Shown: piece after piece, positions 45,662 through 55,802 of the stretch
Position numbering within the stretch: position 1 is the first letter of the stretch
How the letters are laid out: each line of letters begins with the position of its first letter
NCBI GenBank assembly: GCA_027422505.1
Contig: JAPQWV010000018.1
Coordinates: 12,790,001-12,854,000, forward strand
DNA: 64,000 nt
Reading direction: 5' to 3'
DNA from: Craterostigma plantagineum
Taxonomy: Eukaryota; Streptophyta; Magnoliopsida; Lamiales; Linderniaceae
Made by a program: the position numbers and the translations under genes
The notes under the pieces: model-generated
Databases searched by the model: none
The model's input: the letters and a program-made list of their open reading frames with translations, nothing else
Told to the model about the DNA's origin: nothing

Positions 45662-47350
45662 CATGTTTACGTATCTATTTGTATTTATGTATTTATATAT
45701 TGCTTGCAAATGCATTTTATGTTCTGATCATTGAGTTTGACAAGGGTTTTTCTAAGTTCAGCTGTTAATGAGCTAGAAGCTGCAATATCAAGCTACAAGT
45801 CTATCAATACTCCCCCAATCTGGGCTGTTGCAGAAAACTACCGTTTTGAACCCTCATTTGTGGAGGTATCATCATGCTTGTCCTTTCTTTTCTAATGAGG
45901 TTATTTCTTCAATTGATATTTGAGTTTGTCGATTAGTACAGGGAAGAAAGCTTATTGCTCAAATTGGAGATGTGATCAATATTCATGTCATTATTGAAGG
46001 GTCGATGAACAGCTCCAATCCATACTTTTCGAGTTCTTGGAGACGTAACTTTGATGCGAGTGCTGCTTCTTTTGATTATTATTTTTCTCCTTTAAAGCAT
46101 TATATCATTTTCGAAAAAAAACATAAGCAACTTTATACTGCATTGGCATCTAAACGTGGATACAAGTAATCGTTCAATTTTGCAGGGCGGTTTCATTTTA
46201 GATATGGGTGTGCATTACATCTCTGGGTTAAGAATGGTAAGTTGACCTAGTCTTTATATAGTTTTCAAGTTATTACTCGCAACAATATTAAGTGCAAAAG
46301 TATCATTATTGAGTTTAGAATTATTGATCTACTCTAATGTATGCTACCTTTTTCGCATAAATTGCACCATGAGCATATCTATTCGCCTTCTGTGATTCTG
46401 TCACTATTGAGTTTATAATTTTTGCTTCTCCCTCTCTTTCCGTCATCTCCTGAAAGTAAACTTGAGAATGGGAGTTCGGGCGTCTTTGTGATGGTGGTAT
46501 CATCTAAATCTCCCAAGGTACATTTCCCAATTCACTTTTTGAATTTTTTTTTTTTATTTCAAACATTAACTTATGACAAAGTTGCAAATCACAGATTCTA
46601 TGGCGAATTGTTGGCCTTAAGGGGACATTACAAGTTGAACGAGGTAGTAAAGATGGAAAGCATGGCTACAATGTCAGCGGTTTTGCTTCTATATATATAA
46701 TTAGCCCTATACTATATATAATTTGAATGTATATGCATAAATATGATGGATTCTTTCCAGGTCGTGCTTTTTATGGCTAACGGCGAAAGCGAAAGTTTGT
46801 TTTATCCGTTTTGTGGTGTGACTGAGGAGCTCAAAACTTTTCTTTCGGATATTTCAGTTAAGGTACACTTCATTTTAGGAGCAATATATATTGAGAACAC
46901 TGACGATTGAGAACCGATTTTTCTTCAAATCCATAAATCACTTTTGTTGCAAACAAGCCTAGTTGCTATTATGTCCATGTATTTGTGAAGTGAGTCAAAT
47001 ATTTGATGTCAATAACTCATAATATATAATAGAGCCTTCGAAATGATGCTTCTGCTATAACATCCCTGCTTTCTTGTTTGACATATGTTCCTCTGGGCGA
47101 AAATGATTTGTTGTACTGTACTTCTATTGAAATTTCTAATGAACACCCGAAAAGTTTCTGTTCAAACGAAGCATTTCGAATGAATTATAAAATTATGCTC
47201 TCTTGACATTATATTCCGTCGCAGAAAAATAACGGGTTCGAAGTTGAGCCTCGCCTTTCTTACATCGAAGGTGCTCGTGTCGCTGTGTTAGCTGCAATGC
47301 TTGAATCTGGGAATAAAGGAGGCGTTCCTGTCCAAGTAAAGAAGTTTTGA
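44916..47350 (+). CDS. Gfo/Idh/MocA-family oxidoreductase, possibly exon-deleted
   Basis: Exons: 44916-45035, 45150-45290, 45396-45444, 45590-45607, 45762-45865, 45942-46055, 46186-46236, about 46457-46517, 46595-46672, 46761-46862, 47225-47350. The N-terminus is a Rossmann dinucleotide-binding motif (IAIVGAGIFVRTQYIPRLAE). It continues with the family EKPAAS motif, WAVAENYRFEP, and the C-terminal domain (NSSNPYFSSSWRR, GGFILDMGVHYISGLRM). The best match from memory is Arabidopsis At4g17370, a putative NAD(P)-dependent dehydrogenase of unknown substrate. Three introns seem to start with GC (after 45035, 45290 and 46055). About 30 residues expected after GLRM (a VGCEVASV-type segment) are not found, and the phase breaks there. 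All other exons are open. It may be a functional gene with an unrecognised exon or a decaying paralogue. Confidence 0.8.
45291..45395 (+). repeat. (CT)n microsatellite in an intron
   Basis: The second intron is 105 nt and nearly half of it is a (ct)n run at 45296-45333 followed by (gt)n. The intron begins gcaatc and ends ttttag-like tttag. Confidence 0.8.
45590..45607 (+). other. 18-nt microexon of the oxidoreductase gene
   Basis: Bounded by a GAAG acceptor and a GTAAGT donor. It supplies the conserved EKPAAS catalytic-region residues with both neighbours in phase. A gene finder could easily miss it. Confidence 0.7.
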
Positions 47351-48220
47351 TTAATACCTCCCTTTCGATCCTCTGTCCATCTATCTATCGTATAAATGTT
47401 GTAGACAAACTCAATATATGCTATCAGACAACATTAGGAAACACGTCTCTCAGGCATTTTGCATCGAAATCTTGGTTGTTCGACTTAAATTTGGGTCGCT
47501 AATCGTATCGATTTTTTGGTCAAAGTTGAAAAATCCTATTTGTTGCAAACTTGAAATATTTTGCACCATACTTAGCTGGTGACTTGAAACATAGTCAAGT
47601 GAGATATTATTAGGTCGATTCTGTTGGACTGACTGACATATGCATTTAGTAACTGAATATTGCAGTAGTGTCACAATATCAAAATCGATATGCTTATTGA
47701 TTTTATAATTTTTGCCTACTACATTTTTTTTCTTTTTCCCCTAAATACGAAAGATTGTCTATTGTATGCGAAACTGTTCAAACTTTCTCGTGATTATTAC
47801 CTTAAGCAGTATAATATATATCTTTTCTGATCTCAGATATAATTTTGTTGCTAAAGCTAGTGTTGACGATTATTATTATTTTCGAATTAGAAATAAGGGT
47901 GCACTCGTTTTTCTCCTGATGACACCAAATGGAAACGTGTACGAAATGACAAAGGTTAACGTTGTGTTCGCTTTCGGATACGATCAGCTCCAAGCTTCAC
48001 ACATCGAGATGGTGGTGAAAGATAAGGATTGAGAAAATAGAGAGTTACGAGTAAGTAGAGCCTAAAAAATCGAAGAAGTTAACAAAATAAGCTGCAAGAC
48101 CTATGATATGATTGTCAAAAAATTGGAGATTTTATTTTGACCTACGAAGAAGATTCCAAGACTGTAAATTAGACATGGAACCGTTCCAACGGGTTCCGGT
48201 TCCGGACCAAAAACAAATAC
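47351..48220. other. Region downstream of the oxidoreductase gene
   Basis: No gene is confidently seen. An 88-codon plus-strand ORF (47766-48032) ends with a fairly protein-like stretch (VYEMTKVNVVFAFGYDQLQ) that I cannot assign; it could be a gene remnant or chance. Near 48172-48200 is a catggaaccgttccaacggg stretch resembling hAT subterminal sequence. Confidence 0.3.
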
Positions 48221-49569
48221 AAAAGTAATGTAAACATCTTCATCTAAGGTCCCATGAAGAAATGCGTTGTTGATATCCAACTGCTCCAGCGGCCAACAGT
48301 AAGCTGCTGCTAGTGCAATGATAACACGAACTGACACGGCTTTGGCAACAGGTGCAAAGATATCAAAGTAGTCAACTCCTTCGGTTTGATTATACCCTTT
48401 AGCAACGAGTCGAGCTTTGTAGCGTTCGACTGATCCATCTGCTTTGCGTTTGACTTTGAAGACCCATTTACACCCAATAGGCTTCTTCCCTTTCGGCAAA
48501 GCAACAACATCCCAAGTCTGATTCTTTTCAAGAGCCTCTAAGTCGGCGTTCATAGCTTGCAACCAATCTGTAGATGTTCTAGCCTCCTCGTAGGTATATG
48601 GTTCCTTCACATTGTTCAGTTCAGCCAAAACACATGTAATTCGGAGAAAAAGAATGGCTAATAACAAAAGGATATGTTTTAGGAGTGTAGGAAGAGGAGT
48701 GAACCTGATTGCAGCAGAGAGAAGAAGTAGAACCAGCTTGTACATTACATGACACATACTCGTTCAGCCAAGATCGTGGTGGCTCTCGTGGTCGAGTACC
48801 TTGTCTAGATGTTGGGACAGTAGGCTCGGGTATAGCAAGGTCAGGGATAGTCAGGGAAGAAGGTTGACGTTGATCTGTCATAGGATGATTTGGTATATGA
48901 AGTGAGGGTGAAAAAGACTCTGTGGGAACTAAGGGAGAATCTGTGGTAGGTTCAGGAGTATTTGACATAAGGGACATGACATTGGGTGTTTAAAGTGTCA
49001 TCCAAGGCTGGACACTGTAAGACATCATCGTAATTGTTATAAGAAGGGGCAGAAACTGACAATATGCAAAATGGGAAAATGGTTTCATGGAAAATAACAT
49101 CCCTGAAAATAAAAATATCCCATGTTTGGATATCAAGAATCCTATAAGCCTTTTGACCCGCAGGGTACCCCAAAAATACACCCTTAATAGCTCGAGGACT
49201 GAATTTTTTTTATGTGGCAATGTATTGGTGGCAAAACACAAACACCCAAATGGTTTTAAGTGACTGAGATCAGGGACTTGATTGTTAAGAATCTCATATG
49301 GACTCTTCCAGTGAAGTACAGATGTCGGCAAACGGTTAATAAGGTATGTAGCTGTAAGGATAGCATCACCAAATTTTGTTTGGTAGGTTAGACTGAAACA
49401 TGAGTGCACGGGCTACTTGCCATAGGTGTCGGTGTTTTCGCTCAACTATCCCATTTTGTTGAGGCGTATAGGGACACGATTTTTGGTGTATGATGCCAAG
49501 GTTATGAAAAATGGTTTGACACTGACCACTAGTAAACTCAGCCCCATTGTCACTACGAATGGTCTTCAC
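48221..49569 (-). pseudogene. Copia F integrase C-terminus and truncated RT
   Basis: Integrase core fragments are SDNGAEFTSG (about 49550), PQQNGIVERKHRHL (about 49445) and the C-terminal LPTSVLHWKSPYEIL, FGCLCFATN. The RT starts WLQAMNADLEALEKNQTWDV, GCKWVFKVKRKADG, then RYKARLVAKGYNQTEGVDY and LEQLDINNAFLHGTLDEDVY, where the element is broken off. The catalytic YVDD is lost. The frame changes several times between 48620 and 49410. Confidence 0.85.
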
Positions 49570-49797
49570 TGAAGACTGAAACTGGTTTTTTTTATATCAA
49601 ATTTAGGAAAGTGGTAAGTATGGTGGGAGCTTGGGATTTTGAAGACACGAGGAATGTCCAAACAGAGCGATTGTGGTCATCGACGATGGTTAAAAGATAA
49701 TTGCAGCCGATAGGTGTAGAATATCTGTAGGGTCCCAATATATCGATATGTAATAATTCAAAACTGGTAGTAGAATGGGTAGAACTGGAAGGAAACT

Positions 49798-50364
49798 TTA
49801 AACGATGTTGTTTGCTAGAGGACAGACATCACATACTTCACTGGAATTGTCACTCGAAATTATGCCAAACATCACAGAGGGATGTCCCAAACGATTATGC
49901 CAAACACGACTCGATATATGGCTAGTTTTATTGGAAAGACACATGACAATATGGACTAGGTGTTGTTCAGTAATAAAGGTAGGAGAAAGAGTATTGAGGA
50001 CTGACTGAATTTTCTGTGGTTTGAAGGATGCTTCGTCAAGAATGTACAGCCGGTTCACTATTCTCCCCACAGCAATCACTCGCTTAGTCTGTTGGTCCTG
50101 TAGAACACAACATTTTGAGAAAAAGAAGGTGTCAATTCCACCAGCAACGGCAAGTTTATGTATGGAGATAAGGTTGTATTTAAAATCAAGAACGTGTAAA
50201 CATTTGAGGAGATGAAAGTCGTCAGTGAACTGAACATCACCAACGTGTTTGACAGATTTAATGCTGCCATCGGGTAGGAATATAGGAGTGAAGCGATCAA
50301 TGGCTTTGGGATGCATCATATATGTGAGGTCATAGCACATATGATTTGTGGCACCACTGTCCAA
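49798..50364 (-). pseudogene. Copia F protease and integrase zinc finger
   Basis: Begins at the protease active site MDSGATNHMC and reads 188 codons through the LPDGS segment. It ends in the integrase finger VWHNRLGHPSVMFG and CDVCPLAN. The preceding residues are lost to a stop. Confidence 0.85.
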
Positions 50365-50579
50365 GATCTAGAACTACGAACCTATTGAGTCAGCAGAACT
50401 TAAATCACACTTAGAACTCATACCTGCGAAGTCCCTCAAATGTGCGAAATCAACCTGAGCTGCATCAGTCTGATGTGGTGTATCTTTTCCCTTTAGAAAC
50501 TTCCCTCATTCCGTAACACACTCAGGTTAGCCATTATTGACTGCAAGTCTATAAGCTCATTTCCAGAGACATCATATGT

Positions 50580-51553
50580 TTAATCCCCTGCATTCATTGC
50601 ATGTCCCTTTACAGGACTCGACATATGTTTTTGAGGGAGCTTATTTGATCTTTCTTTGTACTCGTTCCACCACTCTGGTAGACCATGTAACTTGAAGCAC
50701 GTATCCTTGTTGTGACCGTTTCTTTTGCAATGATCACACCACAACTTCCTTTTATCTTCCTTAGACATGAAAGATGCTGAAGTTTTCCTTATGCTCCCTT
50801 TCTTATGAACAAAGAATGCACTGCTCCCACTGGTGTCATGTGTGAACATGCTTGTCTTTCTCTGATTATCAACATTCATAACCATGGAGTCTGCCTTGTT
50901 TTTGTCAAGTAAAGGCTCCATCATCAGGATATGATTCTTCACACTATCATACTGCTCATTTAGCCCTAGCAAGAATTGCATCAAGCGATTTCTTCTGTCC
51001 TTCAGCTCGAAGCATTGTCTAGCAGCACATACACACTGAACTGGTGGATTGATGTAGCTAATTTCATCCCAGCATCTCTTAATTTCGAGAAATATAGGTC
51101 CAATGGCATATTCTCTTGTGTAACAGAGATTATTTCTTTCTGCAAATTGAAGATCTGAGGACCGTTCGAAGTTCCGTATCTAACTTTCAAAGCTTCCCAA
51201 AGGACTCTGGCATTTGATGAAAATGCGTATCTAGCCGCAATTTCTTTTGTCATCGAATTCAGAAGCCACGAAACTATCATGAAATTTACCTGTTCCCATG
51301 CCTCGCGATTAATGTCAGTTTTAGCTGGTTCCTTGATCCGTCCATCAATGAATCCTAGTTTCTTCTTAGCTCCCAATGCTATCTTCATCGCATGACTCCA
51401 GGCTGCATAATTATTACTATTCAGCAGATTTGTAACTAGGATTGTTCCAGGTGAATCTGATCCACGAAGATACAGATTATTCTCCTCAGCTCTTCGATGC
51501 ACGAGTCCAACCTCTGCTTCAGTTGTGGATATCTCATCGTTGTTCTCCATCAT
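50580..51553 (-). pseudogene. Copia F gag
   Basis: Begins MMENNDEISTTEAE about 75 bases after the primer site. It has the UBN2-type capsid (NNYAAWSHAMKIALGAKKKL, VSWLLNSMTKEIAARYAF, YFSKLRDAG). A frame break near 51010 leads to the second half, with MMQFLLGLNEQYDSVKNHIL and a zinc knuckle CDHCKRNGHNKDTC. One frameshift at least; otherwise well preserved. Confidence 0.87.
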
Positions 51554-51641
51554 AGCAGTAATTAGAAGGAATATGTAGAAGATTGTGATAAAATTATGGT
51601 AGAATTCACAGAATTTGATGTAGAATTGGCTCTGATACCAT

Positions 51642-51844
51642 GATGCGAAGAAAGGAATTTTGCAGAAGATATTTTGTGTAGAGAGAACTGTAGAGAAGAA
51701 AATGGTATTTTTGTATTTCAGATAATTCTCGATAATGATAAAATGATCACTGTACATGAGCTTATATACTGTTTGCTCAAAAGCCTAAGCTAAAACGACC
51801 AACTATAATAGTAAGACAAACTGTACAAACTAAATTAAGTAACA
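51642..51844 (-). repeat. 5' LTR of Copia F
   Basis: Only 203 bp, which is short for a Copia LTR, with a TG/CA-type pair of ends and the primer site directly adjacent. Confidence 0.75.
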
Positions 51845-51972
51845 TCAAAGCTTCGAGAATCAATATCAGCATCTCTTGTTTCTGCTTCAGCATCCTCTGT
51901 ATCCTCTATATTCGTTACAACATCTTTATTAAGTAAAACACATGACGTCGCCTCCTCATCGTCTTCGGAACT

Positions 51973-52626
51973 TTATGCTTGAAACTCGTCGATCGCATTT
52001 TCCTTTCGATTCTTGGACTCGGCGGTGAACCTATTGATCGTGGACTGCCTTTGGACTCGACTTTGGACGTGTTCTATGTTCTGTAATCTCGTGGATCGAT
52101 TCGATCAGTCGCGAGCTGAATCGGATCAAAAACAACACCTAAACACACACACTCTGAAAACAAATTTTAACGTGGTTCGGCTGAACTTCAGCCTACGTCC
52201 ACAGATCAACCGAGCATCTTTTGGATTAATCACCAACATGAAAGTTACAGATCCCTATCTCGTCTACAACTCTCGTGTTTACACCTCACGGTGATTCTCA
52301 CTCTATAAGAAGTTACATGCTCGAGAAGATGACTAGTTGAAGCCTAAAATCTGGTATTTATAAGCTCAAGTCACACTTAAAATGTGACTCTCGATCGATC
52401 TCAGGCGTTCATCTAATCTGATCCGACGTTCGAGATTTATCATCCTCGTGATCAAATATCTTTGAATCTCAACCCTTGATCGTTTTGCGCCATCAGATCA
52501 GATGGTCCTCGTTAAATCTGTCCGACTTAACGAATTCTTCAGCTTCCTTGCGATCCGCTCCAGCTGAGCTCTTTTCGACCACCTCTGGCGATGCTCCGGT
52601 GAGCTTTAGGCTCGTATTCCTCAACA
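51973..52626 (-). mobile_element. Solo LTR inserted in a hAT transposase remnant
   Basis: On the minus strand it starts TGTTGAGGAATACG directly after the hAT codons for KDWF. The left end is near gcttgaaactcg. The short duplication gaac (51968-51971, 52627-52630) supports the borders. The middle contains ttttaacgtggttcgg...cctacgtccacagatc, the block shared with the solo LTR at 2957-3745, so both belong to related LTR types. Confidence 0.6.
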
Positions 52627-53031
52627 GAACCAATCCTTCAGCAACGTAAGCATCGCAAGAGAACTCGTCTTAAGGTTCTTTTGCCTATCTTCAATAATCC
52701 GACCGGATGTCGAAAATGCGGATTCTGAAGCGACACTTGACACTTGCACGGCTAGAACATCTCGAGCGATAGCCGATAGCGTCTGGTAAAGAGATGCGTT
52801 CGACTTCCACCACTGGAGAACGTTAAACTCTTCTTGTGTTTGGAAGTTGTGACTCAAATAAATCTGAATTTCATTTGAGTTTGTTGGTCCAACCGATCTT
52901 ACTTTCGACTTTTGCATATTCATCGGGCCATGACCACAGCTAGAGGACTCCCTACCTCCCACGGTCACATGCTCGTTTGCCGAATCACCATGCACATGAG
53001 AACTATAAAAAACAAAAAGTTCTTGGGACAT
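52627..53031 (-). pseudogene. hAT transposase C-terminal fragment (dimerisation domain)
   Basis: Contains the hATC dimerisation domain: EFNVLQWWKSNASLYQTLSA, IARDVLAVQVSSVASESAFS, then GRIIEDRQKNLKTSSLAML and LLKDWF. This is the RICESLEEPER/DAYSLEEPER-like type. The BED finger and catalytic domain are absent. The C-terminal end is cut by the LTR insertion, and an acidic sequence left of it (51880-51967) may be the original tail. Confidence 0.88.
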
Positions 53032-53704
53032 ACTTATTAGTTGTTATCGTCATTTAAGATAATTGCTAAAAGTCAAAAGAATGAGAATACACGGTAAAAG
53101 TCCACTCTTGTTTCGTTTAGGTGATGTAGATGGCATGTCATTAACCGCACTTCTAGTTATTATTATGCTCGATGTATCGTAATTTAAAAAGAAAAATTGG
53201 TTTATTATTAAAATAACGTAGAATTATAATTAACTAAGAATAGTAAGTAAATGTAGTGAGTGATTTTATAATTGGAGTATTTGGATTTGTTATGTAATTG
53301 TTAATTATAGATAGAAATTGAGTGAAATTAAATGGTAGTTTTCTTATCTACAACGTGGTTAATTCTTTTTTAATTAATTTTAAATGTAGATAAAACATGA
53401 TTAGTTGAAACTTGGAAGGGTCCTACTATTCACACTATTCACACGCCCCATTGTTACCTAATCACATAAATTCAACAATAATTATTTTATTATAAGTTTT
53501 GTAACTATACTAATTGAATAAGTTATTTAACAATACCAATTAAGTTATTTTATCGGATGATACAACAATACAATATTTAATTTATTTACTATTGTGTTAC
53601 TCCTTATATTAATCCCACAATTTTACATTCATTTTGAAATATTAATATCTTCAATCATTACAAAATTAGTTTAGTTAAAATATTTTCACATTACATAAAT
53701 ATTA
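53032..53704. other. AT-rich sequence without a gene
   Basis: Low-complexity A/T-rich DNA. No ORF or element could be assigned. Confidence 0.4.
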
Positions 53705-53945
53705 CTCCCTCCGTCTCAAACCATTTTATACATTTTGCTAAATCGGGCGTCCCACATCTTATGTACATTTCCTTATTTAGCAAAAAACTATCACAAACAA
53801 TCAATATAATTATATGAAATATTCTTAAAAGACGTGTCAAAATATACACTTTTTTACCTTTTAATTGTACTATATTATTAAAATATTCAGTTTCTTAATT
53901 CCGTGCCAACTCCCAAATGTCCATAAACATTTGGAACAGAGGGAG
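53705..53945. mobile_element. Stowaway MITE (intact)
   Basis: Ends ctccctccgtctc / gaacagagggag are inverted and flanked by TA. Same family as the split copy at 22841-23314, so it shows the undisrupted form. Confidence 0.92.
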
Positions 53946-55105
53946 TACTTTTTAAATACAAACTTAAATCAACACAATATTTAGCGATCAATTGAGGAGA
54001 CATATGGCCGAAATAAGTACTTCAAAATTTTTTATACATGCGTACATATAGATACATATATATTTGATGGTAACTGATAACCGTCACAAAAAATGACAAC
54101 CGTCAAAAAAAATTTGGATACAATATCTTTCATCGCTACAACTCCACTACAATTAATCCTTCATTGTTAATTATTCAAGACATCCTTTATTTAGCCTTAA
54201 TGATAAGTAGTTAATGATAGATTTGGTAAGTATTTAATGGTTTAAAATATTATTGGTAAGTATATAGTAGTTTACTTTACATATTAATTAGGGGATGCAA
54301 TAGAAAAATAGGGGGTGCAAATAGAAAAATAGGGGGTGCCAATAGAATTACCCAACTTGAAATTGGTGGACCAAATTAAATTAGATATTGACGGTTGCTA
54401 GACTCTTTATAAAATAGAACTAGATAAAATCGCTACGAGATTCGATCTTTATGAGTCCAAGTTTTAAGGCTCGATTTGGTACAAAGATTTCAATTTAAAA
54501 ATAGAGTTTAGCGTAACGACACACATACAGTGATGACGTTGTCCTTGCTTGACGCACTAATATCGTTTTATTTGGTCTTTCGTCCGTGCACGAATTACGC
54601 GTACCAGAGTGTAAGTGCATACTGAGAAGATTTTCGTTTCCTTTGGAGAAAGTTTCAAATCGAAATAGTATTTTGGCCGGAAATCATATGTCCCACATCC
54701 CCGTCGCTCCTTGTTAAAATAATTCTTATGATTATCGAAAAATATATGATATGTATATCAAATTCATCATAAAATAAGGAATAAATTGAATGTGTATTTT
54801 TATCTTATAAATCACATGAAATAGTGATAATTTTATGATTTGGTGGAATATAGAATTAAAGGAATTAATAAATAAAAAAGAAAATTTTGAACCATAGGAT
54901 TTAAAATTCAATTGATCCGATCATTTGGGACATAGACGGGGAAAGTAATTATGGGACAGATGATTTCATGCAGTACTTTGGATCTCATTGGGTTGACGTA
55001 AACATACGAATCTTAAATGCAATAATTAAGTCAAGCACACAAAAATTCCATCCACTATATCTATATTACTAAAGAAATGTATTTGTCCTCATATGCTACC
55101 ACATG
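53946..55105. other. AT-rich region, short repeats only
   Basis: No gene. Three copies of an agggg(a/g)tgcaatagaaaaat-type unit occur at about 54291-54350. Confidence 0.35.
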
Positions 55106-55343
55106 TCCCATAAAAGCCCTTTTGCACCCATTGCAGAAGATCTGGGCACATAGCTGAAACATGTCACAGATTACATGGATTTCCACCATTTTTCAATCAA
55201 AACTTTCGAGCTACAAATTACAGAGTCAACCAGTTGGTAGTAGAACAACATGAAGCAGATGGTCCTAAGGAGTCTGAAGATTACGATGCAGCGGCAGAAA
55301 ATTTTGTTCACAGCTAAGTTCACAACAATTTCAGCAACTAAAA

Positions 55344-55802
55344 TTGCTGATTAACAGGCCATCTGCTGCTGCTAATACCCATCAGCGTTACCAATCACAA
55401 CAGTCAACAACTGGTAAAAGAGGTTTATGTTTATCTTTCAATATACCTTCACTAGTTTCTGACAAGGTATGGGTTGTAGATTCAGGCGCGTCAAGACATA
55501 TAAGCTGTTGTTCTGAAACATTCCAATCATTACATCATATTGATCCTGTGTATGTTACTTTGCCTAATGATGAATCTGTGAAAGTATGTTTAGCACGAGA
55601 AGCTAAGATAGGACATAATTTGATCTTATCTGAAGTATTGTATATTCCGCAATTTAACTTCAATTTGCTTTCAGTGAGCTGCTCAATTGCTTCAAATAAT
55701 GTTGTCCTAACCTTCTTTAATGATCACTTCGTCATACATGATTCAACTCAGAAGTTGATGATTAGCAAGGGTCATAGAGTTGAGGGATTATATGTTTTAA
55801 AT
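55344..55802 (+). pseudogene. Copia G protease region
   Basis: The active-site motif VWVVDSGASRHISC lies near residue 43. LSEVLYIPQFNFNLLSVS follows, as in Copia polyproteins, then FVIHDSTQKLM and GLYVL. The frame is open up to the hAT insertion at 55803 and continues at 58646. The ORF extends past 55802 only into transposon DNA. Confidence 0.88.

Larger units (their letters stand above)
48221..51844 (-). mobile_element. Truncated Copia retrotransposon F
   Basis: The 5' LTR is at 51642-51844 (plus-strand ends tgatgcgaag and ttaagtaaca). The primer site is at 51629-51641 and gag, protease, integrase and part of RT run leftwards. The RT stops abruptly after LHGTLDEDVY at about 48221. RNase H and the 3' LTR are missing, so no target duplication can be assigned. 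Confidence 0.88.

Noticed and set aside
47766..48032. 88-codon protein
   Set aside because: The C-terminal half looks protein-like, but I recognise no family, there is no upstream exon, and the N-terminal half is low complexity.
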